64,000 nt of DNA from Halomonas litopenaei (GTDB lineage: Bacteria; Pseudomonadota; Gammaproteobacteria; Pseudomonadales; Halomonadaceae). Shown here piece after piece: positions 38,002 through 48,123 of the stretch. A program made the position numbers and the translations under genes. The DNA is taken from assembly GCF_017303055.1 (NCBI RefSeq), contig NZ_JAEKJT010000008.1:1-64000 (forward strand), given 5' to 3'. The notes under the pieces are model-generated. The model did no database searches. It saw nothing but the letters and a program-made list of their open reading frames with translations, and had not been told where the DNA came from. Numbering within the stretch: position 1 is the first letter of the stretch; each line of letters opens with the position of its first letter.

Positions 38002-38976
38002 ATGATAGAGATAGAGCACCTTTACAAACGATATCACCATCACTTGGTCAGGGACTGGGTGTTGAAGGACATCCACCTGACGATCCCGACCGGGGTCAGC
38101 GTGGGTGTATTGGGAGGGAATGGCGCGGGCAAGTCCACACTGCTTCGACTGATCGCGGGAATGGATACGGCAGAACGGGGTTGCATACGGCGTCACGTCC
38201 GGGTGTCCTGGCCGATGGGACTTGCGAGTGGGTTCCAGGCGAGCCTGACTGGCCGTCAGAACGTCAAGTTCGTGGCGCGCATTCATGGCGGGCGCAGGGA
38301 TGTCAGTGATGTCATTCAGAAGGTTGCAGAATTTGCCGAGATTGGCGAAGCCTTTGATGAACCGATTCGAACCTACTCTAGTGGCATGCGCTCTCGACTC
38401 AATTTTGGCCTTTCACTCGCATTCGACTTCGATGTTTATCTATCGGATGAAGCGACGTCCGTCGGAGACCGGGCCTTCAGAGCCAAGGCCACTCAAGCCT
38501 TCAAGGAACGAGTAGGACGCTCAAGCCTGATCATGGTGTCTCACAGTGAGGGCATATTGCGAGAACTCTGCCAGGCTGGGATCTATTTGAAGGAAGGCCA
38601 GGCCTTCTGGTTTGATGATATTAATGATGCTATCACAGTATATCATCATGACAGCGATCAGAAGTCAGTAGCACGTCAGCCATCGCCTCCTAGTGAGACA
38701 CCGCCCCGTTCACTGCAGCCTACAGCGGGGCTTGACCGTATGGCACTTGAAGATCTGAGAAAGTTACTGCGCAAGCGACGTCATACGATGATGCGTTGGC
38801 AGGATCGTCTGGACGAGCTGGAAGAAACTGCTGCTTCCGGTAACGTTAAGAGCGATGAAAAGTTGCAGGAAAGCCTGATTCTTCGACGCAATGTCGCAAG
38901 GGATCGTCTGCACGAAATTCGTCGAGCAATTCAGGCAAGGGATCCGGCACATCAAGATCATGGAACATCATCATGA
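38002..38976 (+). CDS. kpsT: Capsular polysaccharide ABC transporter ATPase (KpsT) with C-terminal extension
   Basis: ATPase that powers capsule export with KpsM. Walker A GGNGAGKST is at residues 38-46, the signature YSSGM near 125 and Walker B DVYLSDEAT near 144-151, followed by the switch histidine in MVSHSEG. The conserved part ends near residue 220, which is the full length of E. coli KpsT (219). Here about 100 more residues follow: a Pro/Ser-rich linker, then a charged helical region (LEDLRKLLRKRRHTMMRWQD and further heptads) likely to be a coiled coil. The extension is unusual for KpsT and could mediate contacts with another capsule protein; it has no recognisable fold such as the Wzt carbohydrate-binding domain. 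Confidence 0.94.
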   Translation: MIEIEHLYKRYHHHLVRDWVLKDIHLTIPTGVSVGVLGGNGAGKSTLLRLIAGMDTAERGCIRRHVRVSWPMGLASGFQASLTGRQNVKFVARIHGGRRDVSDVIQKVAEFAEIGEAFDEPIRTYSSGMRSRLNFGLSLAFDFDVYLSDEATSVGDRAFRAKATQAFKERVGRSSLIMVSHSEGILRELCQAGIYLKEGQAFWFDDINDAITVYHHDSDQKSVARQPSPPSETPPRSLQPTAGLDRMALEDLRKLLRKRRHTMMRWQDRLDELEETAASGNVKSDEKLQESLILRRNVARDRLHEIRRAIQARDPAHQDHGTSS

Positions 38977-39031
38977 TGACAGGCCCTGGGGGTGATCTTC
39001 TCTGGGGTATCGCTACCAAGGAAGAAACAAG

Positions 39032-40114
39032 ATGCTGAGATGGCTTATAGGGCGACCTCACTGGTTGTTGGCCTTTTTTTCGATCGTTATCATGTCGTAC
39101 TATTGGCTGATCTGGGCCGAAGATCGCTATGTTTCAGAAGCCGTTGTGGTGCTGGAAAGCCCTCAGATCGCGCCTCAAACGTTTAGTTTGTCGAGTCTTC
39201 TTTCAGGTGGGAATGTCGACAGTGATATGTTGCTTTTGAGAGAGTATCTGCTCTCTGTCGACATGCTGAAATTAGCGGACAGACAGTTAGATTTGCGTTC
39301 CCACTACAGTAAACATGGAGATTTTCCAGCAAGGTTATGGAACGCGGATGCACCGATAGAAGATATGCACGAGTACTATTTAAAGCGTGTGCGGGTGTCA
39401 CTCGATGACTATGCAGGTGTTCTAAAGATTGAAGTACAGGCGTTTACTCCTGAGTTTGCTCAGCGGCTAACGTCTCTTCTGCTTGAGGCCGGCGAGTCTC
39501 ATATGAACGCCATCGGACAACGTCTTGCCGAAGAGCAGGTGCGCTTTCTTGAGGTGCAGGTTGAGCGTCTTTCTCAGCGACTTGATCAGAGTCGGGAAGA
39601 TCTACTCGATTATCAGAATACACATGGACTGGTATCGCCGACATCGACGGTCGATAGCCTTAATCAGGTTGTAGCAAGTTTGGAAGGCGAATTGGCCAGA
39701 ATGCAGGCACGACGGAGTGCATTGGCTAGCTTTTCCAGCCAACGCTCAGCAGACATGGTCAGAGTCGAGAGTGAAATAACAGCGCTACGGCAACAGATCG
39801 ATCAGGAGCAGGAACGGCTTGCCAAGGCAACAGGAGACTCCCTCAACCGGTTATCATCTGAATATCAGCGGCTTGAGTTGCGCGCTAGATTTGCACAGGA
39901 AACCTACTCTAGCGCACTGACGGCTCTGGAGGGGACTCGTATAGAGGCTGCTCGAAAGTTGAAGCAAGTGAGTGTGCTACAGAGTCCTCTTCTGCCAGAA
40001 TACGCCACCCGGCCAGAACGACTTTATAATCTTTCGATCTTTACCATAGTTGCAATATTCATTGCCTTTATTGCTAGTATGCTGTGGATGATTATTCAGG
40101 ATCATAGGGACTAA
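39032..40114 (+). CDS. kpsE: Capsule export inner-membrane protein (KpsE/CtrB family)
   Basis: Polysaccharide co-polymerase type 3 protein (360 residues) that bridges the ABC transporter and the KpsD channel. TM1 is at about 10-28 (LLAFFSIVIMSYYWLIWAED) and TM2 near 336-356 (LSIFTIVAIFIAFIASMLWM). Between them lies a periplasmic domain (YVSEAVVVLESP, LREYLLSVDMLKL) with a long coiled coil at about 160-290. The conserved C-terminal motif PLLPEYATRPERLYNL is present. AAGGA precedes ATG 39032. It follows kpsT by 55 nt, completing the kpsDMTE export set. Confidence 0.95.
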   Translation: MLRWLIGRPHWLLAFFSIVIMSYYWLIWAEDRYVSEAVVVLESPQIAPQTFSLSSLLSGGNVDSDMLLLREYLLSVDMLKLADRQLDLRSHYSKHGDFPARLWNADAPIEDMHEYYLKRVRVSLDDYAGVLKIEVQAFTPEFAQRLTSLLLEAGESHMNAIGQRLAEEQVRFLEVQVERLSQRLDQSREDLLDYQNTHGLVSPTSTVDSLNQVVASLEGELARMQARRSALASFSSQRSADMVRVESEITALRQQIDQEQERLAKATGDSLNRLSSEYQRLELRARFAQETYSSALTALEGTRIEAARKLKQVSVLQSPLLPEYATRPERLYNLSIFTIVAIFIAFIASMLWMIIQDHRD

Positions 40115-40338
40115 TGCTAAGCCAGGAGTGGCCGCGACCATTGGTCACACGCATTCTGTCCTGATGCGAACACCTCTAACATCTATAGAGCGATAAGCGA
40201 ATGATAGCTTGTCGCCCATCACGCCTGGTCAGCGTTATTCGCGCGACTACTAACTTCTCTCGACTAGCAGTGGTCATCCCGAAGGGATGCTGTCCACGGA
40301 GCCAGGCCGACCACTTACACGACTACCAGGGGCGCTAT

Positions 40339-41406
40339 ATGACCAAGACCTTTCTTGTTACCGGAGGGGCTGGCTTTATCGGTTCGGCCGTTGTCAGAGA
40401 GTTGATTGCCAATACCTCTTATCGCGTCATCAATGTCGACAAGTTGACGTATGCCGGGAACTTGGCCTCTGTCGCTTCAGTGGCGTATGACGCTCGCTAT
40501 ACCTTCGAGCGAGCTGACATTTGTGATAACGACGCCATGGCAAGAATTTTTGAGCAATATCAGCCTGATGTAGTCATGCACCTGGCTGCAGAGAGTCATG
40601 TCGACAGGTCCATTGATGGGCCGCGGGAGTTCATCCAGACCAACGTAGTGGGGACGCTGACATTGCTTGAGGCAGCACGTGCGTATTGGGAGCGCACCAA
40701 GCAAATAGCGGAAGGCAAGGCCAGGGCGTTTCGTTTTCACCATATCTCCACGGATGAGGTATACGGAGACCTGGACGATGATGGTAGCCTTTTTACTGAA
40801 GAGACTCCCTATGCTCCCAGCTCCCCCTACTCGGCCAGTAAAGCAGGGTCAGATCATCTGGTTCGAGCATGGCTTCGCACCTATGGGCTTCCCTGCATTA
40901 TCACTAACTGCTCCAACAACTATGGTCCTTACCATTTCCCTGAGAAACTGATTCCGCTGATGATTCTCAAGGCGCTAAAGGGAAGCCCCCTGCCGGTTTA
41001 CGGTGACGGAGGGCAGGTGAGGGACTGGTTATATGTGGAAGACCACGCCCGTGCTTTGGTGCAGGTGGCGACTGAGGGAGTGGTGGGTGACACCTACAAT
41101 ATTGGTGGTCATAACGAAAAAACCAATCTGGAAGTGGTGCACATGCTCTGCGACCTTTTGATGGAGATGGCGCCGTCAACACATCACTATCGGGACCTTA
41201 TTACCTACGTGAATGATCGTCCAGGGCATGACCGGCGCTATGCCATCGATGCCTCCTATATACAGCAGACGCTTGGCTGGGCACCACGCGAGACCTTCGA
41301 ATCAGGCTTGCGCAAGACCGTCTCCTGGTATCTTGCCAATGAGCGATGGTGGAAGGCAGTCCAGGATGGAAGTTACCGCGCCGAGCGGCTGGGTGTATTG
41401 TCATGA
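40339..41406 (+). CDS. rfbB: dTDP-glucose 4,6-dehydratase
   Basis: Second enzyme of dTDP-L-rhamnose synthesis (355 residues), converting dTDP-glucose to the 4-keto-6-deoxy sugar with tightly bound NAD+. The Rossmann motif TGGAGFIGS is at 8-16, the catalytic TDE in [10 protein letters not shown] is near 137 and the YxxxK motif in PYSASK near 164, followed by [17 protein letters not shown] and [12 protein letters not shown] 40339 with GGGG a few bases upstream matches the family N-terminus; the frame is open 138 nt further upstream, without homology. It overlaps rfbD by 4 nt. Confidence 0.97.
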   Translation: MTKTFLVTGGAGFIGSAVVRELIANTSYRVINVDKLTYAGNLASVASVAYDARYTFERADICDNDAMARIFEQYQPDVVMHLAAESHVDRSIDGPREFIQTNVVGTLTLLEAARAYWERTKQIAEGKARAFRFHHISTDEVYGDLDDDGSLFTEETPYAPSSPYSASKAGSDHLVRAWLRTYGLPCIITNCSNNYGPYHFPEKLIPLMILKALKGSPLPVYGDGGQVRDWLYVEDHARALVQVATEGVVGDTYNIGGHNEKTNLEVVHMLCDLLMEMAPSTHHYRDLITYVNDRPGHDRRYAIDASYIQQTLGWAPRETFESGLRKTVSWYLANERWWKAVQDGSYRAERLGVLS

Positions 41407-42284
41407 GCGTAGTGTTGCTGGGCGTGTCTGGTCAGGTAGGGCATGAGTTGCTCAAGGCTCTGGCGATTCATGCTGACGTGCAGGCACCCTCCCGATCCGA
41501 ACTAGACCTCGCCGATATAGATCAGGTGCGCGCCTATCTATCCCATTATCATCCTCAGTGGGTGATAAACGCCGCGGCTTACACCGCAGTGGATAAGTCA
41601 GAGACCGAGACCGAGCTCGCCTTTCGGCTCAACGCTGGGTTACCAGAGTGTCTGGCCAAATACTGTGCCGAGCGAGACATATTACTGACGCATTACTCTA
41701 GCGACTATGTGTATCCAGGCGGTGGAGAGCATTGCTGGAAGGAAGATAGCCTGACAGGACCATTGTCCTATTACGGGAAGTCCAAATTGGCGGGCGACGA
41801 GGCGGTGCTGGCCAGTGGCTGTAGGAGCCAGATATTCCGCACCAGCTGGGTATACAGCGCCAGGGGCAATAACTTCATGAAGACCATGCTGAGACTTGGT
41901 CGTGAGCGTGAGTCGTTATCTGTGGTCGATGACCAGGTAGGCTCACCGACGCCCGCCCGCTTGATTGCGGACATGACGGTATGGGCTTGGCAGCGCTATC
42001 TGGATGACCAGGAACTGACAGGGGTTTTTCACTTGGCCCCAAGAGGAGAGGTGTCATGGCACGGTTTTGCCCGCGAGATCTTTCGTCTAGCGAGAGAGGC
42101 GAATATCCCGCTCGCGATAGACGAGGCGGCACTGGCGCCTCTTTCGACAAGCGAATATCCCACTGCGGCGACGCGCCCTTCGAACTCCCGTCTTTGTCTT
42201 AGCCTTATTGAGAAAACGTTCGGTGTAAAAATGCCACACTGGAAGGATCAGCTGGCGCTAACGCTGACAGATTACCTGAAATAA
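41403..42284 (+). CDS. rfbD: dTDP-4-dehydrorhamnose reductase
   Basis: Final enzyme of dTDP-L-rhamnose synthesis (293 residues): NADPH-dependent reduction of the 4-keto group. The nucleotide motif is [10 protein letters not shown] near the N-terminus. [20 protein letters not shown] (STDYVF in most homologues), [11 protein letters not shown] with the catalytic Tyr-Lys, and FRTSWVY all follow. ATG 41403 overlaps the rfbB stop (ATGA). A gap of about 460 nt separates it from rfbA, so rfbBD and rfbAC are two blocks. Confidence 0.96.
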   Translation: MSVVLLGVSGQVGHELLKALAIHADVQAPSRSELDLADIDQVRAYLSHYHPQWVINAAAYTAVDKSETETELAFRLNAGLPECLAKYCAERDILLTHYSSDYVYPGGGEHCWKEDSLTGPLSYYGKSKLAGDEAVLASGCRSQIFRTSWVYSARGNNFMKTMLRLGRERESLSVVDDQVGSPTPARLIADMTVWAWQRYLDDQELTGVFHLAPRGEVSWHGFAREIFRLAREANIPLAIDEAALAPLSTSEYPTAATRPSNSRLCLSLIEKTFGVKMPHWKDQLALTLTDYLK

Positions 42285-42746
42285 GAAAGCGTTCGAAGTT
42301 AATGCTGTTGGCGTTTTGGAAGGGAGCGTATCTTCGCGGCTCTGAGTATAGCTTTCCCTAACGCTCATTCTCAATTTGCCTGATTCATTCCAGACTCTAT
42401 CATTCCGACCTTCCGTCGGCTGAAAGATGTGTTTTTTTACAACAATACTCCGAGACTGGATCCTTTATATGGTCGATATCGCTCGATGAGCTAGAGGGTC
42501 GGTTAAACGATTGCAAAAATTGCAAATTAATTAACTGGTCCGTAAGTTGTTTAGAAAGGCCGCTTTATGTGTGTCTAACTTCATGTCGAAGTATAGTGTA
42601 CTGCTTTCTTTGATATGTAATTTAGTCTCTCCCTCCGTCGCGCTTCTACCGTGTCCCGTATGTCGTCGACAACTCACTGAATATGATAGTCAACCCGCTT
42701 ATAAAAATAGCGTGCCCAGTGGTCAGTATCCCCAGAGGTCTTCACC
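42285..42746. other. AT-rich intergenic stretch between rfbD and rfbA
   Basis: No supportable gene; a 67-codon frame at 42547-42750 overlaps rfbA and has no recognisable feature. The stretch is strongly AT-rich. It carries a direct repeat of ATTGCAAA at 42510-42517 and 42519-42526, and a TATAAAAAT near 42699 that could be a -10 box about 45 nt before rfbA, although the -35 match is poor. It probably supplies a second promoter within the capsule locus. Confidence 0.5.
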
Positions 42747-43634
42747 ATGAATCGTAAGGGTATTATCCTTGCCGGAGGTTCCGGCACACGTCTACATCCC
42801 ATCACCCACGGCGTGTCGAAGCAGCTGCTTCCGGTCTACGATAAGCCAATGATTTACTATCCGCTATCCGTTCTGATGTTGGCGGGAATACGTGACATTC
42901 TTGTAATTTCCACGCCTGAGGATCTACCCGTATACCGTCAGCTATTGGGGAACGGTGAAAAATTCGGTGTTTCCCTTAACTATGCCATTCAGCCGAAACC
43001 CGAGGGGCTTGCCCAGGCGTTCATCATTGGCGAGGACTTTATCGGCAGTGATCCGGTCTGTTTAGTTTTGGGCGATAACATTTTTCACGGGCAACATTTC
43101 TCAGAGCAGCTGCTGAGGGCGTCGGATCAATGCCGTGGAGCTACTGTCTTTGGATATTTCGTTAAGGATCCCGAGAGATTTGGTGTCGTCGAGTTCGATC
43201 AAAACGGCCGTGCCATATCGATCGAGGAAAAACCGACACGTCCGAAGTCATCCTATGCAGTGACCGGTCTCTATTTTTACGACAATGATGTTGTGGATAT
43301 TGCTAGAAGTGTGAAGCCTTCCGCCAGGGGAGAGCTGGAAATCACCTGTATCAATAATGAATATCTAGACCGTGGCCTACTTCACGTAGAACGCCTGGGA
43401 AGGGGCTTTGCGTGGCTCGACACCGGGACACATGACAGCCTTCTCGAGGCTGCTCAATACGTACAGACAGTAGAGCATCGCCAGGGACTAAAGATTGCGT
43501 GCCTGGAAGAAATTGCCTGGACTCAGGGATGGATTAGCGACGAATTTCTCTTATACCAGGCCGCAGGGTTAGCGAAAACGGGCTATGGAGTTTATTTAAA
43601 ACAATTGGTGTCGTCCAAGGCAGTCGGGCTCTGA
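42747..43634 (+). CDS. rfbA: Glucose-1-phosphate thymidylyltransferase
   Basis: First enzyme of dTDP-L-rhamnose synthesis (295 residues), making dTDP-glucose from dTTP and glucose-1-phosphate. The nucleotide-binding motif GGSGTRLHP is at 10-18. [27 protein letters not shown] (metal-binding Asp) and the [20 protein letters not shown] block follow. EITCIN and [10 protein letters not shown] complete the family set. It follows the AT-rich gap and precedes rfbC by 31 nt. Confidence 0.97.
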   Translation: MNRKGIILAGGSGTRLHPITHGVSKQLLPVYDKPMIYYPLSVLMLAGIRDILVISTPEDLPVYRQLLGNGEKFGVSLNYAIQPKPEGLAQAFIIGEDFIGSDPVCLVLGDNIFHGQHFSEQLLRASDQCRGATVFGYFVKDPERFGVVEFDQNGRAISIEEKPTRPKSSYAVTGLYFYDNDVVDIARSVKPSARGELEITCINNEYLDRGLLHVERLGRGFAWLDTGTHDSLLEAAQYVQTVEHRQGLKIACLEEIAWTQGWISDEFLLYQAAGLAKTGYGVYLKQLVSSKAVGL

Positions 43635-43665
43635 CAGGCCGAGCATAGAGGAAAGGAATGGGTCG

Positions 43666-44208
43666 ATGAACGCAGAGAATCTGGCAATACCCGATGTCAT
43701 GCTAATGACCCCTCAGGTGTTTGGAGACGAGAGGGGATTCTTTATGGAGACATTTCGACAAGAGCGCTTTAATGAGCACTGTGGCGAGCAGATGTTTGTG
43801 CAGGATAATCATAGCCGGTCAGAGCAATACATCCTGAGGGGACTGCATTATCAGCTTAAACAACCACAAGGTAAGCTGGTGCGCGTCATCCGCGGTGAGG
43901 TGTTTGATGTGGCAGTCGATATGCGACGTAAGAGTGATACCTATGGGAAGTGGGTGGGCGCCTTTCTTAACGAGGATAACCGGAAAATGCTGTGGGTTCC
44001 TCCGGGCTTTGCTCATGGCTTTTATGTTACCAGTGATCAAGCAGAGTTTGTCTACAAATGCACCGATTACTATGCCCCAGGTGATGAAGTGTCGATTCGC
44101 TGGGATGACAAGACCCTAGCGATAGACTGGCCTTTGGGTGACGGTACTCCGCGTGTGTCTGAAAAGGACGCCAGGGGCTTGGCATTTATCGACGCCCCCG
44201 GCTACTAG
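43666..44208 (+). CDS. rfbC: dTDP-4-dehydrorhamnose 3,5-epimerase
   Basis: Third enzyme of dTDP-L-rhamnose synthesis (180 residues), a cupin that epimerises C3 and C5 without metal. FGDERGFFMETF, QDNHSRSEQYILRGLHYQ with catalytic His61, VFDVAVDMRRKSDTYGKWVG and PPGFAHGFYV are intact. AAAGGA lies upstream of ATG 43666. With rfbB, rfbD and rfbA it makes the full rhamnose-donor pathway, implying L-rhamnose in the capsule or in another surface glycan. Confidence 0.97.
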   Translation: MNAENLAIPDVMLMTPQVFGDERGFFMETFRQERFNEHCGEQMFVQDNHSRSEQYILRGLHYQLKQPQGKLVRVIRGEVFDVAVDMRRKSDTYGKWVGAFLNEDNRKMLWVPPGFAHGFYVTSDQAEFVYKCTDYYAPGDEVSIRWDDKTLAIDWPLGDGTPRVSEKDARGLAFIDAPGY

Positions 44209-44231
44209 ATGATAGATAGGGAGTGGAAGTA

Positions 44232-47135
44232 GTGGATGATGAATCAGGGCAGGGGCAGGCCACCCCACAGTATAAAGACCTGACGAACCTGGCGCTGTCA
44301 GCACGATTACGGCGCATGCAGACTTCATTCAGCTGGCGCGCGACCAAGCCACTTCGCGATCTAGGTGGAATGTATCAGAAGTACGTCAGAAAGAGTAGTC
44401 GTGTTGATCTATTGCCTATACATGAGCTCCAACTCATTACAAAAAATAATAAAGTTGTATGGGTTTCTGTGGGAGAAGATCCACAGTTCCTGCTGACCCC
44501 ACTAAACCCGGCTGTTCTAGGTCAAGGGGGCTGGTTTAATTTGGAGTATGATTTTTCGGCACGATTTCCCGTGGAGCAGTGCCTTTATTTGGACTACGGC
44601 GACGGCTTTCAACCTGACGTAGTGTGGACCCGCAACATCGTCAAGCAAGGCCGACAACGCCTGACACTATATATACCAAAAGGGTTACAAGGTCTTCGCC
44701 TAGATCCCATGACTCGGCCGGGTGAGTTTCGACTAGAGAATCCAGTACTAAGACGTGTTGATCCTCCTCAGCTGGACTGTCCGTGGTCAGGCATCGAGGG
44801 ATTTCTCAAATGTTGTGAGGGCTGTGCGGTTACATTGGTAGAGGCTCAGCAGCTTGAGCGCTGTATGGAGGGAGAGTTTCATTGGCAATCTCATGGCACA
44901 GATCCCGCATTTACCGTACAACGTCGTAGTCATGACCCGCTCACTGAGGGATGGTGTCGAATAGAGTTCACTATTGCGGGGGAATATGAATACGAAGTCG
45001 CTAAAGTCTACATCGACTATGGCCAAGGCTTTACAGAAGAGGAATCCTTTCCGATACCATTTCAATCTGGGACCACAAATAGCAGGATTCTACGGCTGAC
45101 CGGCGATGTTGTGAATGTCCGTTTCGATCCATGGGAGCGTGAAGGGAAATTTCGCCTTGAGCGACTGTGTTTCGACAATATCACTGAGGAAGAGGCGCAG
45201 CAAGAGATTGCGTCAAGGCTTTCAAGTAAAAGGCTAGAGTATTCAGGTTTAAGTACATCCGATATTTGGGCAGGTTCCATGAATGCGGATGCTTTCGATG
45301 GGTATGGCGGTGCAATTTTACATGGATGTGATGAGGACCAGGAGTCACAGCTCCAGGCAGACGAAAGTCATGATATTGTCGTAGAGCGGTTGTTATCAGA
45401 TTATGCTGAGACGTTTGTCGATCGAGAGGCCGAGCTTTCGTATCGCAAGTGGATTTATGAGGTTGAGGCTGCATCACTTCCAAGTGATGAGAGTGTAAAG
45501 AGCTTTGTATCTGGTCAGGAAAATCCGATAGTAGTTTCTATACTGGTGCCAGTTTACAATACTGATGAGAAGCTGCTATCCAGATGTATTGAATCAGTTA
45601 TCGCACAGTCTTATCCGTATTGGGAGTTATGCCTTGTTGATGATGCATCACCTTCTTCACACGTCGCAAGAGTTCTCAAGTTTTACAATGAACGGGACAA
45701 GCGTATAAAGATACTTCTCCGGCAGGAGAATGGGCATATCTCCAGGACGACGAACGACGCACTTTCCCTTGCCACTGGGGAGTTTGTGGCGTTGCTGGAT
45801 CATGATGATGAGCTTGCAAGAGATGCATTGTACTTTGTGGCCCGTGAATTACATGAGAACACTGATGCACTCATTGTTTACAGTGACGAAGACAAGATTG
45901 ACTCTGCGGGAGTACGCTATGATCCCCACTTTAAGCCTGACTGGAATGTAGATCTTCTCTATTCGCAGAACTATATATCACATCTTGGTGTATATCGTCG
46001 TGAGTTACTGGAGAGGATTGGGGGATTCCGTACAGGAGTTGAAGGCTCTCAGGACTACGATCTTGTGTTGCGATGTTTGCCGCATACTTCCCCTCATCAA
46101 ATTCTTCATATCCCTAGAGTCTTGTATCACTGGAGAGCTATTGAAGGCTCAACGGCTTTATCGCAGGGAGGAAAAGACTATACGACCTCCGCCGGTGTAA
46201 AAGCTCTCAAGGATTATTTTGCTGAGCTGGATGGTCTTGGTGCTACGATAGAGCAAGGGATGGTAGCAAATACTTACCGCGTGTGTTGGCCTATTCCTCA
46301 TCCCGCGCCGCTAGTCAGCCTTCTGATACCCACACGGGATAAGGTAGAGGTTACCGAGTTAGCGGTGCGAAGCATCCTAGATAAGACTCTATACACTCAC
46401 TACGAAATTATCATCCTTGATAATGGTAGTGTTGAGCCCGCGACACACACTTTCTTCGAAGAGATTCAACGAGAAGATTCACGCGTCAGCGTCGTGCGTT
46501 ACGACCATCCCTTCAACTACTCGGCTATTAATAACTTTGGTGTTACCTTGGCGAAAGGTAGTATTGTGGGTCTTATAAATAATGATGTCGAAGTTATTTC
46601 GCCGGAGTGGTTGGGGGAAATGGTATCTCACGTAAGCCGATCAGATGTCGGTTGTGTAGGCGCCAAGTTGTATTATAGTAATGATACTATCCAGCACGCA
46701 GGGGTTGTCGTTGGTATCGGCGGTGTTGCGGGTCACTCGCATAAGTATTTTCCCAAAGAGTCCGGCGGCTACTTCAGCCGGCTCAAGATTGTCCACTCCG
46801 TTACGGCGGTGACGGCTGCTTGTTTGCTAGTAAGAAAGGAGATATATGAAGAAGTCGGTGGATTAAATGAAAACGAACTGAAGGTGGCGTTTAATGATGT
46901 CGACTTCTGTTTGAAAGTCCATGACGCAGGATATAGGAATATCTGGACACCTTATGCTGAGCTTTATCACCATGAGTCTATTAGCCGTGGTGCTGAGGAT
47001 AATCCCGAAAAGATCGCTAGGTTCAATACCGAAATCGATTATATGAAGAACGCCTGGGGTCATATCATCGATCATGATCCCAACTATAACCCCTGTCTCA
47101 CCAAAGTTCGCGAGGATTTCTCCATCGGTGGATGA
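44232..47135 (+). CDS. Giant bifunctional glycosyltransferase, two GT2 domains with N-terminal repeat modules
   Basis: About 967 residues. Two copies of a roughly 95-residue module come first (about 82-177 and 223-317). Each has DPxF, a YxDYGxGF core and a final LRxDPxxxxGxFRLE / VRFDPxxxxGKFRLE signature. GT2 domain 1 starts near 433 (VVSILVPVYNT) with CLVDDASP and the metal-binding DHDDE. GT2 domain 2 starts near 694 (LVSLLIPTRD) with ILDNGS, GLINNDVEV and FNDVDFCLKV. Both look catalytically complete, so one polypeptide may add two sugars; rhamnosyl transfer is possible given rfbBDAC but unproven. No membrane helix, so cytoplasmic. GTG 44232 is preferred (GGGAG 8 nt upstream) over GTG 44223. 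Codon use is AT-rich compared with the flanking regions. Confidence 0.88.
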   Translation: MDDESGQGQATPQYKDLTNLALSARLRRMQTSFSWRATKPLRDLGGMYQKYVRKSSRVDLLPIHELQLITKNNKVVWVSVGEDPQFLLTPLNPAVLGQGGWFNLEYDFSARFPVEQCLYLDYGDGFQPDVVWTRNIVKQGRQRLTLYIPKGLQGLRLDPMTRPGEFRLENPVLRRVDPPQLDCPWSGIEGFLKCCEGCAVTLVEAQQLERCMEGEFHWQSHGTDPAFTVQRRSHDPLTEGWCRIEFTIAGEYEYEVAKVYIDYGQGFTEEESFPIPFQSGTTNSRILRLTGDVVNVRFDPWEREGKFRLERLCFDNITEEEAQQEIASRLSSKRLEYSGLSTSDIWAGSMNADAFDGYGGAILHGCDEDQESQLQADESHDIVVERLLSDYAETFVDREAELSYRKWIYEVEAASLPSDESVKSFVSGQENPIVVSILVPVYNTDEKLLSRCIESVIAQSYPYWELCLVDDASPSSHVARVLKFYNERDKRIKILLRQENGHISRTTNDALSLATGEFVALLDHDDELARDALYFVARELHENTDALIVYSDEDKIDSAGVRYDPHFKPDWNVDLLYSQNYISHLGVYRRELLERIGGFRTGVEGSQDYDLVLRCLPHTSPHQILHIPRVLYHWRAIEGSTALSQGGKDYTTSAGVKALKDYFAELDGLGATIEQGMVANTYRVCWPIPHPAPLVSLLIPTRDKVEVTELAVRSILDKTLYTHYEIIILDNGSVEPATHTFFEEIQREDSRVSVVRYDHPFNYSAINNFGVTLAKGSIVGLINNDVEVISPEWLGEMVSHVSRSDVGCVGAKLYYSNDTIQHAGVVVGIGGVAGHSHKYFPKESGGYFSRLKIVHSVTAVTAACLLVRKEIYEEVGGLNENELKVAFNDVDFCLKVHDAGYRNIWTPYAELYHHESISRGAEDNPEKIARFNTEIDYMKNAWGHIIDHDPNYNPCLTKVREDFSIGG

Positions 47136-47189
47136 TAATACCAGTCTTAATATTGTGTGCTTGTCGACCTAATAACAGAGCGTGGAGAG

Positions 47190-48122
47190 ATGATGGCCAA
47201 GAATGATGCCTTGATCAACAAGGGAATAGTCATAGTCGGAGAACCGGATTCTAGCAAGGTATCTCCTATTGTTGTAATCGGTACAGCACGCGGTGGAACA
47301 TCAATGGTAGCGGGTGTGTTGTCCAGGCTCGGTGTGTACATGGGAGACCGTGCCAATCATCCGGTCTATGAGGACGTACGGCTGTCAGAAGCCTTTGAAA
47401 AGAAGCAGATTGCCAGATTTAAGCATATTGTCGAAGAGTATTCGATGAAACATACTCACTGGGGTTGGAAGCGACCTTCTACCATTGATCATCTATCAGA
47501 AGTCAATAGTCTGCTTTCTCCTAGTGCTCGATATATCTTTATTTATAAAGATATTCTCTCGATTGCTCAGCGGAATTCTATCTCTATGCTCGATGAAGTC
47601 ACCCATGGGATGGAGCGAGCGTTAAAACAGTATCACAATACACTCACGCTGCTAGGTAGTGATTCCATCCATGCTATGCTGGTTTCTTACGATAAAGCAA
47701 CTGCTTATCCCGAAGTCTTTCTCTCCATGCTTGAGAATTTTTGTTCGATTCAACCTACTCGCGAGCAGCGCGATGCTGCGCTTTCTTTCATCGATCCTGA
47801 GCCCGAGGACTATATCGAAGCAACCAGAATTACCAAGTCCGAGGGTAGGCTGATTGCCTTTGACGGGCAGCAGGTCAGTGGCTGGGCTCATTATGTACAC
47901 AAGAGGCAGCATGCTGAAGTAGAAATTTTTATTGGCGAACGTTCGGTAGGTGTCGTTACTGCCAATGAGTCTGTTCGCGGCGGTGAAGGTCCTGATAATT
48001 TAGCATGTGGTTTCTCCTTCACCATACCCAAGAATGAGAAGATTTTGCCTGGTGATTGCGTCAGGGCTAGGGTAGTGAATGATGTTGTTGACCTGGTAAA
48101 CTCGCCTATGAGGATGAGTTAG
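47190..48122 (+). CDS. Sulfotransferase-like protein with C-terminal beta module
   Basis: About 310 residues. The N-terminal part has VVIGTARGGTSMVAGVL near residue 30, which fits the 5'-phosphosulfate-binding loop of PAPS-dependent sulfotransferases (normally PKSGTT / PRSGST). RYIFIYKDILSIAQRNSIS further on is placed like the 3'-phosphate-binding segment but lacks the usual R-D-P. From about residue 215 a separate beta-rich module begins (VSGWAHYVHKRQHAEVEIFI, then CGFSF and GDCVRARVV). This is shared with the next two proteins. ATG 47190 or 47193 follows GGAG; the frame also reaches 47157 with a weaker start. Predicted role: transfer of sulfate from PAPS to the capsule glycan. A P-loop enzyme with another role is possible. 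Confidence 0.7.
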   Translation: MMAKNDALINKGIVIVGEPDSSKVSPIVVIGTARGGTSMVAGVLSRLGVYMGDRANHPVYEDVRLSEAFEKKQIARFKHIVEEYSMKHTHWGWKRPSTIDHLSEVNSLLSPSARYIFIYKDILSIAQRNSISMLDEVTHGMERALKQYHNTLTLLGSDSIHAMLVSYDKATAYPEVFLSMLENFCSIQPTREQRDAALSFIDPEPEDYIEATRITKSEGRLIAFDGQQVSGWAHYVHKRQHAEVEIFIGERSVGVVTANESVRGGEGPDNLACGFSFTIPKNEKILPGDCVRARVVNDVVDLVNSPMRMS

Positions 48123-48123
48123 C

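Noticed and set aside
42547..42750. 67-codon frame before rfbA
   Set aside because: It overlaps the rfbA start, has no recognisable domain and no convincing ribosome-binding site.
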